Assembly: GCA_945907245.1 (NCBI GenBank)
Contig: CAMDTB010000006.1
Location: 1 to 64,000 of the forward strand
From: Rhizobium sp. Q54
GTDB taxonomy: Bacteria > Pseudomonadota > Alphaproteobacteria > SMXS01
Length of the DNA stretch: 64,000 nucleotides
Direction of reading: 5' to 3'
The position numbers and the translations under genes were made by a program. The notes under the pieces are model-generated. The model was not told the origin of the DNA. It did no database searches and saw only the letters and a list, made by a program, of their open reading frames with translations. Position 1 is the first letter of the stretch, and each line of letters opens with the position of its first letter. Positions 18,178 to 26,807 of the stretch are shown in pieces.

Positions 18178-19325
18178 CAGACACCGATCGTCGTGAAGAA
18201 GATGGAGAAAAACGCGTCGAGCACGATGATCATGAAGATCGATTCCACCACCGATTTGGTGGTGTGGTGGCCGACGCTCTCGGCGCTGCCCTTGCAGGCG
18301 AGTCCCTCGTAGCAGCCGATCAGCGCGATAAGCGCGCCGAAGATCGGCGCCTTGATCAGGCCGACGCCCAGATCCCAGCCCAGGATGACGTCGTGGGTCC
18401 GCTCGAGGAACTGCATGGGCTCGATACCCAGCGACAGCCAGCTGATCAGCGCGCCGCCCAGCAGGCCCATGATATCGGCATAGAAAGTCAGCAGCGGCAT
18501 CATGACAACGAGGGCGACGAAGCGCGGCACCACCAGCGTGTCCATCGGCGAGATGGCCAGCGTGTCCATCGCGTCGATTTCCTCGTTCATCTTCATCGAG
18601 CCGATCTCGGCGGTGAACGCGCTGCCGGAACGGCCGGCGATGATGATCGCCGACAAAAGGATGCCGAACTCGCGCAGCACCGCCGTCACCACCAGGTTGA
18701 CCGTGAATATCTCGGCGCCGAACAATCTGAGCTGGTAGGCGCCCTGATGGGCGATGACGATGCCGATCAGGAACGAGATCAGCCCGACGATCGGCATCGC
18801 GTTCAGGCCGATCAGTTCCATCTGCTTGACCGTGGCGGTCAGCCGGAAGCGGCGCGGATACTTCCAGTAGCGCCACAGCGTCTCCATCAGCAGGCCGACG
18901 AACGCAAGCGATGCCGTCGCCTGGCCGCCGACCCGCATGACCGTGGAGCCGATATCCTCGAGCATGCGGACGACGACGTTGGGCTCGGGCTCCTCGATCA
19001 GGCATAGCGCGTCGTTGGCCGTCGCCTGGTCGATCAGCGACATCTGCTCTGCCGTGCCGCCCTTGTATTCCACGTCGTGCCCGGCCGCGCGCAGGTCGCG
19101 CACGGTGCGGTAGAGCAGCCAGGCGCCGGCGGTGTCGAGCCGCTCGAGCCGGTCGAGCTCCACGATGATCGGTTCGTCCTTGCGGAAGGAGAGTGTCTTC
19201 AGGCTTTCGAACAACGGCGGCGAATTGGTGACGATCCACGCACCACCAGCCTGAAGCGTGACACCGCCGTCAGTCCGATCCTGCGAAATCCACGGCTCGT
19301 TGCCGATGGCCGCGCGCTGCCCCAT
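18177..19325 (-). CDS. MlaE-type ABC permease with N-terminal STAS domain
   Basis: A 382-residue inner-membrane permease. Residues about 20-105 form a STAS-like domain (PIIVELDRLERLDTAGAWLLY), as in MlaB fused to the permease, so no separate mlaB is needed. The rest is the MlaE/YrbE domain with hydrophobic helices and the conserved FGAEIFTVNLVVTAVLREFG, GRSGSAFTAEIGSMKMNEEIDA and MPLLTFYADIMGLLGG motifs. It is the first gene of the operon permease, ATPase, MCE protein, lipoprotein, and is divergent from the DUF924 gene. Confidence 0.94.
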   Translation of the reverse strand: MGQRAAIGNEPWISQDRTDGGVTLQAGGAWIVTNSPPLFESLKTLSFRKDEPIIVELDRLERLDTAGAWLLYRTVRDLRAAGHDVEYKGGTAEQMSLIDQATANDALCLIEEPEPNVVVRMLEDIGSTVMRVGGQATASLAFVGLLMETLWRYWKYPRRFRLTATVKQMELIGLNAMPIVGLISFLIGIVIAHQGAYQLRLFGAEIFTVNLVVTAVLREFGILLSAIIIAGRSGSAFTAEIGSMKMNEEIDAMDTLAISPMDTLVVPRFVALVVMMPLLTFYADIMGLLGGALISWLSLGIEPMQFLERTHDVILGWDLGVGLIKAPIFGALIALIGCYEGLACKGSAESVGHHTTKSVVESIFMIIVLDAFFSIFFTTIGV

Positions 19326-19360
19326 ATACCCTCCCGACCGTAGACCGCAGTATCAACGAC

Positions 19361-19378
19361 TTGCCAGACATTTGGCAA
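19361..19378. promoter_or_regulatory. Inverted repeat in a divergent promoter region
   Basis: TTGCCA and TGGCAA flank a 6-nt centre between the divergent MlaE-type permease and DUF924 genes. Weaker outer symmetry (CAACGAC / GTTGTCG) extends it. It could be an operator; no cognate regulator lies next to it. Confidence 0.3.
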
Positions 19379-19427
19379 TGTTGTCGGTAGGCCGGTCGCG
19401 CGGCCCAGCCCAGCGAGGTGATGCCCC

Positions 19428-20015
19428 GTGACGAACATAAACGACGTTCTCGACTTCTGGTTCGCCCCGGATAGCCGTCCGGATCATCGGGACCCCGGCG
19501 GACGCGACCTCGAACGGTGGTTCGCGCCCGATCCCGCGTTCGACGACGCCATCAGAAAGCACTTCGCCGATGCCCTGGAAAGGGCCGTCCGCGGCGAGCT
19601 TGACGGCTGGGCCGAGACGGCCGAGGGCGCGCTGGCGCTGACCGTGCTGCTCGACCAGTTCCCGCGCAACATGTTCCGCGGCCAGGCCCGGGCCTTCGCC
19701 GCCGACGGGAAGGCGCTCGCGGTGGCGCGACAGGCGCTGGCGCGCGGCTTCGACCAGGCGGTGCCGGCGATGTGGCGCAAGTTCTTCTACCTGCCGTTCG
19801 AGCACGCCGAGGATGGCGAGGCGCAGGCCCGGTGCGTGGCGCTGTTCCGGGGCTCGGATGACCCGCGTGGACTGCGTTACGCCGAGATGCACAAGGAGAT
19901 CATCGACCGTTTCGGCCGTTTTCCCCACCGCAACGCCATCCTTGGCCGGGCGAGCACCCCCGAAGAGCAAGCCTGGCTGGCGGCGGGCGGGGAGACTTTC
20001 GGCACAAAGGCGTGA
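19428..20015 (+). CDS. DUF924 family protein
   Basis: A 195-residue helical protein of the DUF924 family (TPR-like fold), function unknown. Signature segments are the N-terminal VLDFWFAPDSR, RWFAPDPAFDDAIRKHF, LTVLLDQFPRNMFRG, WRKFFYLPFEHAED and a C-terminal RFPHRNAILGR. Start is GTG, chosen because it gives the conserved N-terminus and has GAGGTGA 6 nt upstream; an in-frame ATG nearby is absent. It has no signal peptide and so is cytoplasmic. Confidence 0.9.
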   Translation: MTNINDVLDFWFAPDSRPDHRDPGGRDLERWFAPDPAFDDAIRKHFADALERAVRGELDGWAETAEGALALTVLLDQFPRNMFRGQARAFAADGKALAVARQALARGFDQAVPAMWRKFFYLPFEHAEDGEAQARCVALFRGSDDPRGLRYAEMHKEIIDRFGRFPHRNAILGRASTPEEQAWLAAGGETFGTKA

Positions 20016-20045
20016 ACGGCCTCGCCCGCTTTCGGCCGAAACCGC

Positions 20046-20074
20046 TTGGCCGACGGCAGGCCCGGCGATATAAA
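20046..20074 (+). promoter_or_regulatory. Sigma-70-type promoter of the small His-rich membrane protein
   Basis: TTGGCC at 20046-20051 and TATAAA at 20069-20074 are separated by 17 nt, 28 nt before the ATG at 20103. Such an AT-rich -10 stands out in this GC-rich region. GGAG (20091-20094) provides the ribosome-binding site. Confidence 0.5.
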
Positions 20075-20102
20075 CTTCGAAAAGACGTCAGGAGTCCCAA
20101 CG

Positions 20103-20276
20103 ATGCACAATCCGGATCAGCTGCCGCTGCTCATCGCGTTCATGCTGTTCACCTTCCTGGTGATGGGCGGCATGTCCTTCGTGTTCGCCAAGTGGATGAA
20201 GCGCCACAAGGAGATGTCGGAGCATTGGACGACCGAAGGCGGCGCGTCCCACGGCCACGACCACCATCACCACTAG
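20103..20276 (+). CDS. Small single-span membrane protein with His-rich tail
   Basis: A 57-residue protein. Residues about 7-30 form one hydrophobic helix (LPLLIAFMLFTFLVMGGMSFVF), then a basic stretch (KWMKRHKE) and a C-terminus ending HGHDHHHH. The tail suggests metal binding, although this is inference. It has its own likely promoter and a GGAG ribosome-binding site, which supports real expression. I do not recognise a family. The longer in-frame upstream ATG at 20046 overlaps the promoter and is rejected. Confidence 0.65.
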   Translation: MHNPDQLPLLIAFMLFTFLVMGGMSFVFAKWMKRHKEMSEHWTTEGGASHGHDHHHH

Positions 20277-20284
20277 GTCATCGC

Positions 20285-21058
20285 CTAGGCGAACCTCGGG
20301 TCCTGCTCCGTATGGATCCATGACCGCATGGCGCCGACCAGCGCCAGGCAGGTGAGTTGTTCCGTCGCATAGGCGCCGGTATCGATGCCGATTCGACTCG
20401 GCCGGTCCGAGGACGGGAATTCCTCGGGCTTGAACGCCACGGAATGGCCGTGGACCACGACCTTGCCGTGATCCTTGGTCGACCGCAGGAATTCATCCCT
20501 GATCCACATCAGATCTTCCGGATCCTGCCGGCGCAGCGGCACGCCAGGCTTCACGCCGGCATGCACGAACACGTAGTCGCCCTCGGTGTGCTGCATTGCC
20601 AGCCCGCCCAGGAAAGCCATATGGGCAGGCGGAAGCACGTCGGCCAGCGCGTCGCGCAATGCCTTGGCGCGGTCCACGTCCCAGGCATCGACGGGTACGC
20701 CGTAGCTTTCCATGGTCGCCTGGCCGCCGTTCTGAAACCAGACGCCGCCATCGGCCGGCTGGGTCAGGAAGCGCAGCATCAGATCTTCGTGATTGCCCAT
20801 CAGGTAGACGGTCTCGAACCCGGCGGGCGGGGCCAGCAGGCGGTCGATGACACCCTTGCTGTCCACACCCCGATCCACATAGTCGCCGAGCGTGACCAGC
20901 ACCTTGCGGAAGCCGTCGTAGCGGGCGGCGTGGATCAGGATCTTCCCGAGCACGAGGTCCAGCAGGTCGGCCCGGCCATGGATGTCGCCGATGGCATAGA
21001 CGCAGGTCCGCTCCGGAACCTGGCAGAACTTGCGCCGCTTGCCGAACAGCCCGAACAC
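20285..21058 (-). CDS. Metallophosphoesterase, serine/threonine protein phosphatase 1-like
   Basis: A 257-residue calcineurin-like phosphoesterase. The dimetal motifs are all present: YAIGDIHGRADLL near residue 22, LVTLGDYVDRG, YLMGNHEDL, FVHAGVKPG and VVHGHSVAF. Proteins of this PrpA/ApaH-like group dephosphorylate phosphoproteins or dinucleoside polyphosphates; the substrate cannot be told. The only start giving a normal N-terminus is GTG at 21058 (reading VFGLFGKRRKF), 8 nt after the ankyrin gene stop, so the two are probably co-transcribed. Confidence 0.87.
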   Translation of the reverse strand: MFGLFGKRRKFCQVPERTCVYAIGDIHGRADLLDLVLGKILIHAARYDGFRKVLVTLGDYVDRGVDSKGVIDRLLAPPAGFETVYLMGNHEDLMLRFLTQPADGGVWFQNGGQATMESYGVPVDAWDVDRAKALRDALADVLPPAHMAFLGGLAMQHTEGDYVFVHAGVKPGVPLRRQDPEDLMWIRDEFLRSTKDHGKVVVHGHSVAFKPEEFPSSDRPSRIGIDTGAYATEQLTCLALVGAMRSWIHTEQDPRFA

Positions 21059-21066
21059 GGCGGCGC

Positions 21067-21732
21067 CTATTTCGTGGGCGGCGCCGATACGGGCGCCGGC
21101 GCCTCGGACTCGGCGGGCGGCGCGTCGACGACCGGCGTCGCCGGGACGGCGGGCGCGGCGGGTGCCGGCGGCGGTGCTTCCAGGATCTTGACGATGCGCT
21201 GGTTGCCGATGCGGCGCGCGTGATCGAGCGGCGTCATGCCGGTATAATCCGCCAGGTCGACCTCGGCGCCGACGCTGACGAGCAGCGCGACGATGTCCTC
21301 GGCCTTGGCGCGCACGGCCTTGATCAGCGCCGTCTCGCCCTGCTTGTCGGGCGCGTCGATATCGGCCTTGTAGTAGACCAGCAGCTGGGCGCTGGTGAGT
21401 TCGTTCTGGGTGGCGGCGCGCATCAGCGCGGTCTCGCCAGTCGAACGGTTCGACAGGTCCGGGTTCGCCTTGTACTCCAGCAGCGTCTTGACCAGGCTGG
21501 CGTCGCCCAGTTCGACCGCGACCATCAACGCCGGCGTGCTGTCGAACTCGCGGCCGTTCGGATTGCCGCCATTGACCAGGTAGGGAAGAATCTTGCTGTA
21601 GTCGCTCTTGCGGATGTTGCGGATGAACTCGGCATCCGGCGTCATCTGCGCCAATGCGGCGCCGGCCGACACGCATAGCACGGCGACCGTCACGATCAAC
21701 CTGCCGCCGATGCGCCCCCAGTAACCCGTCAT
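21067..21732 (-). CDS. Secreted ankyrin-repeat protein
   Basis: A 221-residue protein with a signal peptide (RLIVTVAVLCVSAGAALAQ) and about four ankyrin repeats between residues 45 and 190 (TPALMVAVELGDASLVKTLL, GETALMRAATQNE, GETALIKAVRAKAEDIVALL, GMTPLDHARRIGN). A proline/alanine-rich tail follows. Periplasmic location and a protein-binding role are inferred. Two in-frame ATGs exist; I chose 21732 because AAGGA stands 8 nt upstream of it, whereas it abuts the ATG at 21741. It precedes the phosphatase gene with an 8-nt gap. Confidence 0.88.
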   Translation of the reverse strand: MTGYWGRIGGRLIVTVAVLCVSAGAALAQMTPDAEFIRNIRKSDYSKILPYLVNGGNPNGREFDSTPALMVAVELGDASLVKTLLEYKANPDLSNRSTGETALMRAATQNELTSAQLLVYYKADIDAPDKQGETALIKAVRAKAEDIVALLVSVGAEVDLADYTGMTPLDHARRIGNQRIVKILEAPPPAPAAPAVPATPVVDAPPAESEAPAPVSAPPTK

Positions 21733-21834
21733 GCCCGTCATCCTTCCGTGTTGGCCCGCCAACCTATATATAGGGCGCAGGCCACGACCTGTGCCGACCC
21801 TAAACCAACCCGACCCGCTTTGGAACCCGGCCGC

Positions 21835-22437
21835 ATGCGACTGCTGATCCCCATGGCCCTCTCCCTGCTGCTCCTGGGCGGAGCCGTCCCGCTGTCCGGC
21901 TGCGGCGACAACGACTGCGCGCGCAAGGGCGACGCCGGCGTACCCATCGGCGGCGCGTTCGAGCTGACCGACCAGGCCGGCAAGGCGGTCACCGACGAGA
22001 CGCTGAAGGGCAAGTACCGCATCGTCTATTTCGGCTTCACCTACTGTCCCGACATCTGCCCCACCGAACTGCAGAACATCAGCGGCGCGCTCGACGCGCT
22101 GGGGCCGGACGCGGCCAAATTCACGCCGGTGTTCATCACCATCGATCCAGAACGCGACACGGCGGACGTCATGGGCAAGTATCTCACCAGCTTCCACCCG
22201 TCCTTCATCGGCCTGACCGGCACCGCCGAGCAGGTGGCCAGGGCGGCCGGCGCCTACCGGGTCTTCTATTCCAAGGAGGTGCCGCCCGACGCGCCGGACG
22301 CCTACACCATGAACCATTCCGGCTACGTCTACCTGATGGACTGCCAGGGCCGGTATATCCGCCACTTCGATGCGGGCACCTCGGGCGCCGACATCGCCGA
22401 GGCGCTGAAGGACCTGCTGGACCCGGGCCGGAAATGA
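21835..22437 (+). CDS. SCO1/SenC family copper chaperone lipoprotein
   Basis: A 200-residue thioredoxin-fold protein. The N-terminal signal ends in a lipobox-like LSGC (Cys23). The copper ligands are C71 and C75 in CPDIC and H161 in [14 protein letters not shown] proteins deliver copper to, or reduce, the CuA site of cytochrome c oxidase in the periplasm. The final codons overlap the YcgN gene start by 4 nt (ATGA). An upstream in-frame start would remove the signal peptide and is rejected. Confidence 0.93.
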   Translation: MRLLIPMALSLLLLGGAVPLSGCGDNDCARKGDAGVPIGGAFELTDQAGKAVTDETLKGKYRIVYFGFTYCPDICPTELQNISGALDALGPDAAKFTPVFITIDPERDTADVMGKYLTSFHPSFIGLTGTAEQVARAAGAYRVFYSKEVPPDAPDAYTMNHSGYVYLMDCQGRYIRHFDAGTSGADIAEALKDLLDPGRK

Positions 22438-22874
22438 GCGGGATGCCGCCGTTCTGGAAGACCGTGCCGATGGCGGAGATGAGCCGCGAGCAGTGGGAAT
22501 CCCTGTGCGACGGCTGCGCCCGCTGCTGCCTTCACAAGCTGGAGGACGAGGACACCGGCGAGATCGCCCAGACCAATGTCTGCTGCCGCCTGCTCGACAT
22601 GGAAGCCTGCAGCTGCACGAAATACGCCGAGCGCAAGCGCCTGGTGCCCGACTGCCAGATCCTGACGCCCGAAAACGTCTCCATGCTCACCTGGATGCCG
22701 AGGAGCTGCGCCTACCGGCGGCTCGCCGAAGGCAAGGACCTGGAGTGGTGGCACCCGCTGGTGTCGGGCGATCCCGACAGCGTGCACAAGGCCGGCATCT
22801 CGGTGCGGGGCAAAGCGGTCTCCGAGCGCGACGCCGACGACCTGTTCATGCATCTGGTCGACTGGGAGCTGTAG
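22434..22874 (+). CDS. YcgN family cysteine cluster protein (UPF0260)
   Basis: A 146-residue cytoplasmic protein of the YcgN/UPF0260 family. Nine cysteines are visible in the typical order: [11 protein letters not shown] near residue 25, [14 protein letters not shown] near 50, DCQIL near 75 and [10 protein letters not shown] near 93, followed by [10 protein letters not shown]. The CxxCxxCC group resembles proteins of the zinc/iron-chelating YkgJ-type domain, and metal binding is likely. Function is not established. It is translationally coupled to the SCO gene. Confidence 0.92.
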   Translation: MSGMPPFWKTVPMAEMSREQWESLCDGCARCCLHKLEDEDTGEIAQTNVCCRLLDMEACSCTKYAERKRLVPDCQILTPENVSMLTWMPRSCAYRRLAEGKDLEWWHPLVSGDPDSVHKAGISVRGKAVSERDADDLFMHLVDWEL

Positions 22875-22980
22875 GGCGCCGCGCCGCGCCGCACAATCTG
22901 TGCTTTTGCCCCGTTCAATGAGCAAGTGCCATTGGCGTTAACGGGGAAAGGCTGGAGACCAACGGTCTCGTCACTCTTCC

Positions 22981-23241
22981 TTACGGCAACATCGCCTCCC
23001 CACAGACTGGACATTTTTCCGGCACTTTCAGATCGTACCCTTGGACGTAGGGAGCAATTCGGTTGTCATAAATGGGCGTCTTACAGTTTCGGCACTTAAT
23101 AGTGAAAAACGGGATGAATATGAAGGGACGGGGAATTAGTGCAAAAAGTGTTCGAAAAGCAATATATTCTGCAAACATAATGACTACGAGAAAAGCACCT
23201 AATCTCACCGACACACGCGCAACCTTGAGCGAGGGAATCAT
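22981..23241 (-). CDS. Hypothetical membrane-anchored zinc-ribbon protein
   Basis: An 86-residue protein that I do not recognise. Residues about 12-45 are hydrophobic (LGAFLVVIMFAEYIAF, LFALIPRPFIFIPFFTI), then CRNC and CPVC pairs form a likely zinc ribbon at the C-terminus. Base composition is clearly more AT-rich than in the flanking genes. The ATG overlaps the preceding small ORF stop as TAATG, suggesting coupled translation. It is the last of three overlapping small ORFs following the deacetylase gene. Confidence 0.55.
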   Translation of the reverse strand: MIPSLKVARVSVRLGAFLVVIMFAEYIAFRTLFALIPRPFIFIPFFTIKCRNCKTPIYDNRIAPYVQGYDLKVPEKCPVCGEAMLP

Positions 23242-23453
23242 TATTTGCCGCTCGGTAGAATTTGAAATGAGCCACCCCGGAGAGTCACATTAGCGCTAAT
23301 ACTCGTCCCACCTCTCGCGCACCCTGCTCCGCTGACTCCATTGAAACGAGGATTGACGCCGGAATTATCAATGAGTGTGCCAGTGACGCCCGCCCGGTAC
23401 GCCCTAAAATCCCCACTCAAGTTCCCACCGATAACCGCGAACATCAGGGACAT
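23241..23453 (-). CDS. Hypothetical small glycine/serine-rich ORF
   Basis: A 70-residue ORF of unknown function, rich in Gly, Ser and Thr, with no cysteine pair or membrane helix. It overlaps the preceding small ORF by 10 nt and the following one by 1 nt (TAATG). Only the tight packing on one strand argues for real coding; composition is AT-richer than the surroundings. It could also be a remnant of a larger gene. Confidence 0.35.
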   Translation of the reverse strand: MSLMFAVIGGNLSGDFRAYRAGVTGTLIDNSGVNPRFNGVSGAGCARGGTSISANVTLRGGSFQILPSGK

Positions 23454-23677
23454 TGATAGCCGCCACCTACAAGTCTATAGGTCCCCGCCGTCATACTTCC
23501 TCCCATTGATGGCAACGAGCAATACTCATCCTTAGCCCGATCGATTATCGTCTTAACGAACGTAAACTTTGCTGATTTCTGCGGCGTCTTATATTGGTCA
23601 TCCACAGAGGCCACGCAGGATTCCGGTGACCGTGCAGTTAATTGGCGATCGCCGCGAAATCGATGATAGTGGCGCAT
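23444..23677 (-). CDS. Hypothetical small ORF downstream of the deacetylase gene
   Basis: A 77-residue ORF of unknown function with a basic N-terminus and two cysteines (ESCVASVDD, DEYCSLP) plus a C-terminal GGGYQCP. The ATG lies 12 nt after the deacetylase stop, and AGAGG overlapping that stop could serve as its ribosome-binding site. It overlaps the next small ORF. No family is recognised. Confidence 0.38.
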   Translation of the reverse strand: MRHYHRFRGDRQLTARSPESCVASVDDQYKTPQKSAKFTFVKTIIDRAKDEYCSLPSMGGSMTAGTYRLVGGGYQCP

Positions 23678-23689
23678 TGTCCCGAACCT

Positions 23690-24682
23690 CTAGTCAAACT
23701 CGTCGCGGACCTGAAACGGCGTCGAGAACCGGCCGCCGACCTCTTCCTTGAAAAACTCGAAATAGGCACGGCACGTCCCGAGCAATTTTGTCAGATCGTC
23801 TTTGGTTTTTACATACGGCGTGCAACCCGGCCGCAGCGACGGACTGTGGAAGCTGAAGGTCAGCACCCGCGTGCCGTCGGCCAGCAGCTTGCGTGTCAGC
23901 CGCTTCAGGTCGGCCAGCGAATGGCCCTCCGGCGACAGCCGGATGCGCTCGAGCAATCCCAGCCTCGAGAACGCGGCCTTCAACCGCGCCCGCTCCAGCG
24001 GCGGCGACGCGACCAGGCCGTGCAGCGGATTGCCGACCGGCGCCAGCATGCCGCAATACCCGGCCGTCGACGGCAGCTCCAGCAGCCGGCCGCCCGGCCC
24101 GAAGCGGAACGGGTCGGCCGAATAGCGCGTGTGGTCGGGACCGCCGTCGCGGCGGCCGTCGAAGCTGGGGCAGATGCTGAGGTCGATCTCGAAGCCCAGG
24201 TCGTCGATGATGCCCGGCGTGGACGGGCCGATGCCGTAGCGCCCCGCCTTGTGGATCACCGGCCGCACGCCGAAGCTGTCGGTGACGCGGGCCGTGAGCG
24301 CCGCAAGCTTGGCGCGCTCCAGCGCGGGCGGCAGGTTGCCCTGGTAGGAATTGCGGCGGCTGAGCGGCTCGTCGAAGGGCGGCGTCACCCAGCCATGGAG
24401 CTGGGCGGCGAGGACCGCCCTGCCGCCGGCGATCCAGCCGCGCAGCGCCGCCGCCCGGTCAGGATGGTCGGCCACCGGATAGTCGACGGCATAGACCGGC
24501 ACGATGCCGAATTGCTCGAACAGATCCTGCGCCCGGCCCAGATCGTCAAGCGCGTCTACCGAATGGCCCACCCGGCCGAACGGGCCGGCCCAGTCGAACT
24601 CCTCCTCGGTGTCGATGACGACCATCAGCGCGGGCGCCGCCGAGGCCGGCAGGCTGAGTGCGCGTCGATCGAATTCGGTCAT
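23690..24682 (-). CDS. Polysaccharide deacetylase-like (WalW-type) protein
   Basis: A 330-residue protein with a NodB-like barrel signature: MVVIDTEEEFDW at the start of the domain, PVYAVDYPVADHPDRAAAL, AAQLHGWVTPPF, and a late VLTFSFHSPSL. It resembles the WalW and glycan-related deacetylase-like proteins found in polysaccharide loci, but it has no signal peptide. A deacetylase activity is a family inference; the catalytic Asp (ID) and His (QLHGW, FSFHS) are present. An upstream GTG (24715) is possible; the ATG at 24682 fits the domain border better. It precedes three small ORFs on the same strand. Confidence 0.82.
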   Translation of the reverse strand: MTEFDRRALSLPASAAPALMVVIDTEEEFDWAGPFGRVGHSVDALDDLGRAQDLFEQFGIVPVYAVDYPVADHPDRAAALRGWIAGGRAVLAAQLHGWVTPPFDEPLSRRNSYQGNLPPALERAKLAALTARVTDSFGVRPVIHKAGRYGIGPSTPGIIDDLGFEIDLSICPSFDGRRDGGPDHTRYSADPFRFGPGGRLLELPSTAGYCGMLAPVGNPLHGLVASPPLERARLKAAFSRLGLLERIRLSPEGHSLADLKRLTRKLLADGTRVLTFSFHSPSLRPGCTPYVKTKDDLTKLLGTCRAYFEFFKEEVGGRFSTPFQVRDEFD

Positions 24683-24747
24683 CGGCTCGTCCGGAAGCCA
24701 CGGGGACTTCCGCACTGTCGGTTATCGGCGGGAGGCGCGCAACAGGC

Positions 24748-26586
24748 TCAGTCGGCCTCGCCGGTCTTCACCTTGTCGGCGCGCACCATCAGGTCGCGCC
24801 AGATCCTGGCCGGCATGCCGCCGCCGGCCACATGGTTCATCGGCGAGTTGTCGTCGTTGCCGAGCCAGACGCCAGCGACGTATTTCTCGGTGTAGCCGAC
24901 AAACCAGGCGTTGCGCCATTCCTGGCTGGTGCCGGTCTTGCCGGCGGCGACGTGGTTGGGCAGACGGGCGCCCGTGCCGGTGCCATAGGACACCACGGCG
25001 CGCATCAGCTCGTCGAGCTGGTCGACCTGCTGCGGCGCGACGACACGCTCGCGGGACTCCTTGCGCCTGAACACCTTGTCGCCATCTGCGTCGCGCACCT
25101 CGAGAATGGCGTAGGGACGTGCCTCGTAGCCGCCATTGGCGATGGCGGCATAGGCGCCGGTCAGCTCGATCAGCCGAACCTCGGTGACGCCGAGCGAGAC
25201 GCTGGGCAGGGTGCTGAGCGGGGTGGTGATTCCGAGCCGGCGTGCCGCCTCGACCACCGTCGACTGGTCGGCGGCGTTGGCCAGCTTCACCGCCACCGTA
25301 TTGATGGAATCGGCGAAGGCGGTGCGCAGCGTGACCGGCCCGCGGAACTCCTCGTTGTAGTTCTGCGGCTGCCAGCCGTCGAGGATGACGGGGGAATCGC
25401 GCATCACCGAATTCGGATCGTAGCCGGCCTCGAAGCCGGCCAGGTAGACGAACAGCTTGAACGCCGAGCCCGGCTGGCGCAGCGCCCGCACCGCGCGGTT
25501 GAACTCGCTCTGCTGGTAGTCGCGGCCGCCGACCATGGCGCGCACCTCGCCCGCCGGAGTCATCACCACGATGGCGCCTTGGCCGACCTTGCCGTCGGCG
25601 CCGCCCTTTTCCAGCGCCGCCGTCAGCGCCTGCTGCGCCGAGAACTGCAGCCCGGGCTCGAAGGTGGTGCGGACCGTCAGGTCGCTGGTCGGCTCGCCCA
25701 CATATTGCGGCAGCTCGGTCATGATCCAGTCGGTGAAGTAACGGGCGCTGTCGCCGGCCGAGCGCGATGCGATCTCGGGCATGGCGATGCCGCGGCGCTG
25801 GGCTTCGGTCAGGAAATCGGCGTCGACCATGGCATCGAGCACCTGCCTCGTACGCGACTCCGCGGCCTTCGGGTCGGTGAGCGGCGAGTATCTGGAGGGC
25901 GCCTTGAGCAGGCCGGCGAGCATGGCCGCCTCGGGCAGGGTCACGTCCTGCACCTCCTTGGCGAAATAGCGCCGCGAGGCGGCCTCGACACCATAGGCGC
26001 CGGCGCCGAAATACACCCGGTTGAGATACTGCTCGAGAATCTGCTCCTTACTGAGCCGGCGCTCGAGCGCGTAGGCGAGCATGGCTTCCTGGATCTTGCG
26101 CTTGGCGGTCTTGTCCGGGGTCAGGAACATGTTCTTGGCGAGCTGCTGGGTCAGCGTCGAGCCGCCCTGCTTGACGTCGCCGCTGCGCAGGTTGACCACC
26201 ACCGCGCGCACCACGCCCCAGAAGTCCACGCCTTCGTGGGTGTAGAAGCGCCGGTCCTCGATGGCGAGCACCGCCTTCACCAGGTTGACCGGGATGCGCT
26301 TGTACGGCACCCACTCGCCGCCAACGCCGCCATAGGCCGCGATCTGTGCGCCATGCCGGTCGAGGATGGTCACGGCCGGCGGCCGCTTCTGCGCCAGGGT
26401 CTTGTCCACGTCGGGCAGATCGATGACCCACCATACGGCGATCAGCAGCAGGACGCCGGCGACCCCCGCGGCGCATGCCAGCACCCAGGCCAGCAGCGTG
26501 CGTTGCCAGCTGCCGCCCTTGCGGGGCGTGCCTGGCTTCTTCGGCGGGGTCTTGCGCGGTGGGTCGGGATTCTTTGTGTTTGCCAT
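24748..26586 (-). CDS. Penicillin-binding protein 1A family, bifunctional peptidoglycan synthase
   Basis: A 612-residue class A PBP. A short basic, proline-rich cytoplasmic tail is followed by one membrane span (LLAWVLACAAGVAGVLLLIAVWW). The glycosyltransferase domain shows AIEDRRFYTHEGVD, GGSTLTQQLAKNMFL and VYFGAGAYGVEAASRRYF. The transpeptidase domain shows the serine motif GSAFK, SIN and KTGTS. It polymerises and crosslinks peptidoglycan in the periplasm. At about 610 residues it is shorter than E. coli PBP1A, lacking the OB insert, as in many PBP1C/2D-like proteins. It stands alone, 65 nt from the deacetylase gene. Confidence 0.94.
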   Translation of the reverse strand: MANTKNPDPPRKTPPKKPGTPRKGGSWQRTLLAWVLACAAGVAGVLLLIAVWWVIDLPDVDKTLAQKRPPAVTILDRHGAQIAAYGGVGGEWVPYKRIPVNLVKAVLAIEDRRFYTHEGVDFWGVVRAVVVNLRSGDVKQGGSTLTQQLAKNMFLTPDKTAKRKIQEAMLAYALERRLSKEQILEQYLNRVYFGAGAYGVEAASRRYFAKEVQDVTLPEAAMLAGLLKAPSRYSPLTDPKAAESRTRQVLDAMVDADFLTEAQRRGIAMPEIASRSAGDSARYFTDWIMTELPQYVGEPTSDLTVRTTFEPGLQFSAQQALTAALEKGGADGKVGQGAIVVMTPAGEVRAMVGGRDYQQSEFNRAVRALRQPGSAFKLFVYLAGFEAGYDPNSVMRDSPVILDGWQPQNYNEEFRGPVTLRTAFADSINTVAVKLANAADQSTVVEAARRLGITTPLSTLPSVSLGVTEVRLIELTGAYAAIANGGYEARPYAILEVRDADGDKVFRRKESRERVVAPQQVDQLDELMRAVVSYGTGTGARLPNHVAAGKTGTSQEWRNAWFVGYTEKYVAGVWLGNDDNSPMNHVAGGGMPARIWRDLMVRADKVKTGEAD

Positions 26587-26807
26587 GGATCAGCGGGTTG
26601 CCCGGCGCGGATGCCGGCGCAGCTTATGCAAGGGAATGGTGACGGAAAAAGGGCGGCTGGGTGCGGACCTGCATATCGCCTGGTGTGTCGTCCTTAGGGA
26701 GCCTTCTTGTGGCGCACCAGTGGATATAGCATGTCACCGTCACGGTGAAAGCCGAACAGCGCCCACGCGCGGAAATTGTTGCCGCCACGTAACTTGAGCG
26801 GCCGCGC

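Noticed and set aside
17344-19239. A 631-codon reading of the ATPase gene with a long N-terminal extension
   Set aside because: The extra part lies in another frame of the conserved MlaE-type permease; the TGATG junction at 18177 gives the true start.
20285-21676. A 463-codon reading of the phosphatase gene
   Set aside because: The first 200 codons are an alternative frame of the ankyrin gene; GTG at 21058 restores the normal phosphatase length.
23341-23535. A 64-codon ORF on the + strand of the AT-richer patch
   Set aside because: No ribosome-binding site, overlaps the minus-strand ORFs and shows no recognisable feature.
22875-23690. An insertion sequence or integrated element
   Set aside because: No transposase or integrase, no terminal inverted repeats and no target duplication could be found around the AT-richer patch.
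26587-26807. Possible regulatory RNA between PBP1A and the PII-like gene
   Set aside because: Apart from short GC inverted pairs I see no promoter-terminator arrangement; nothing supports a gene.
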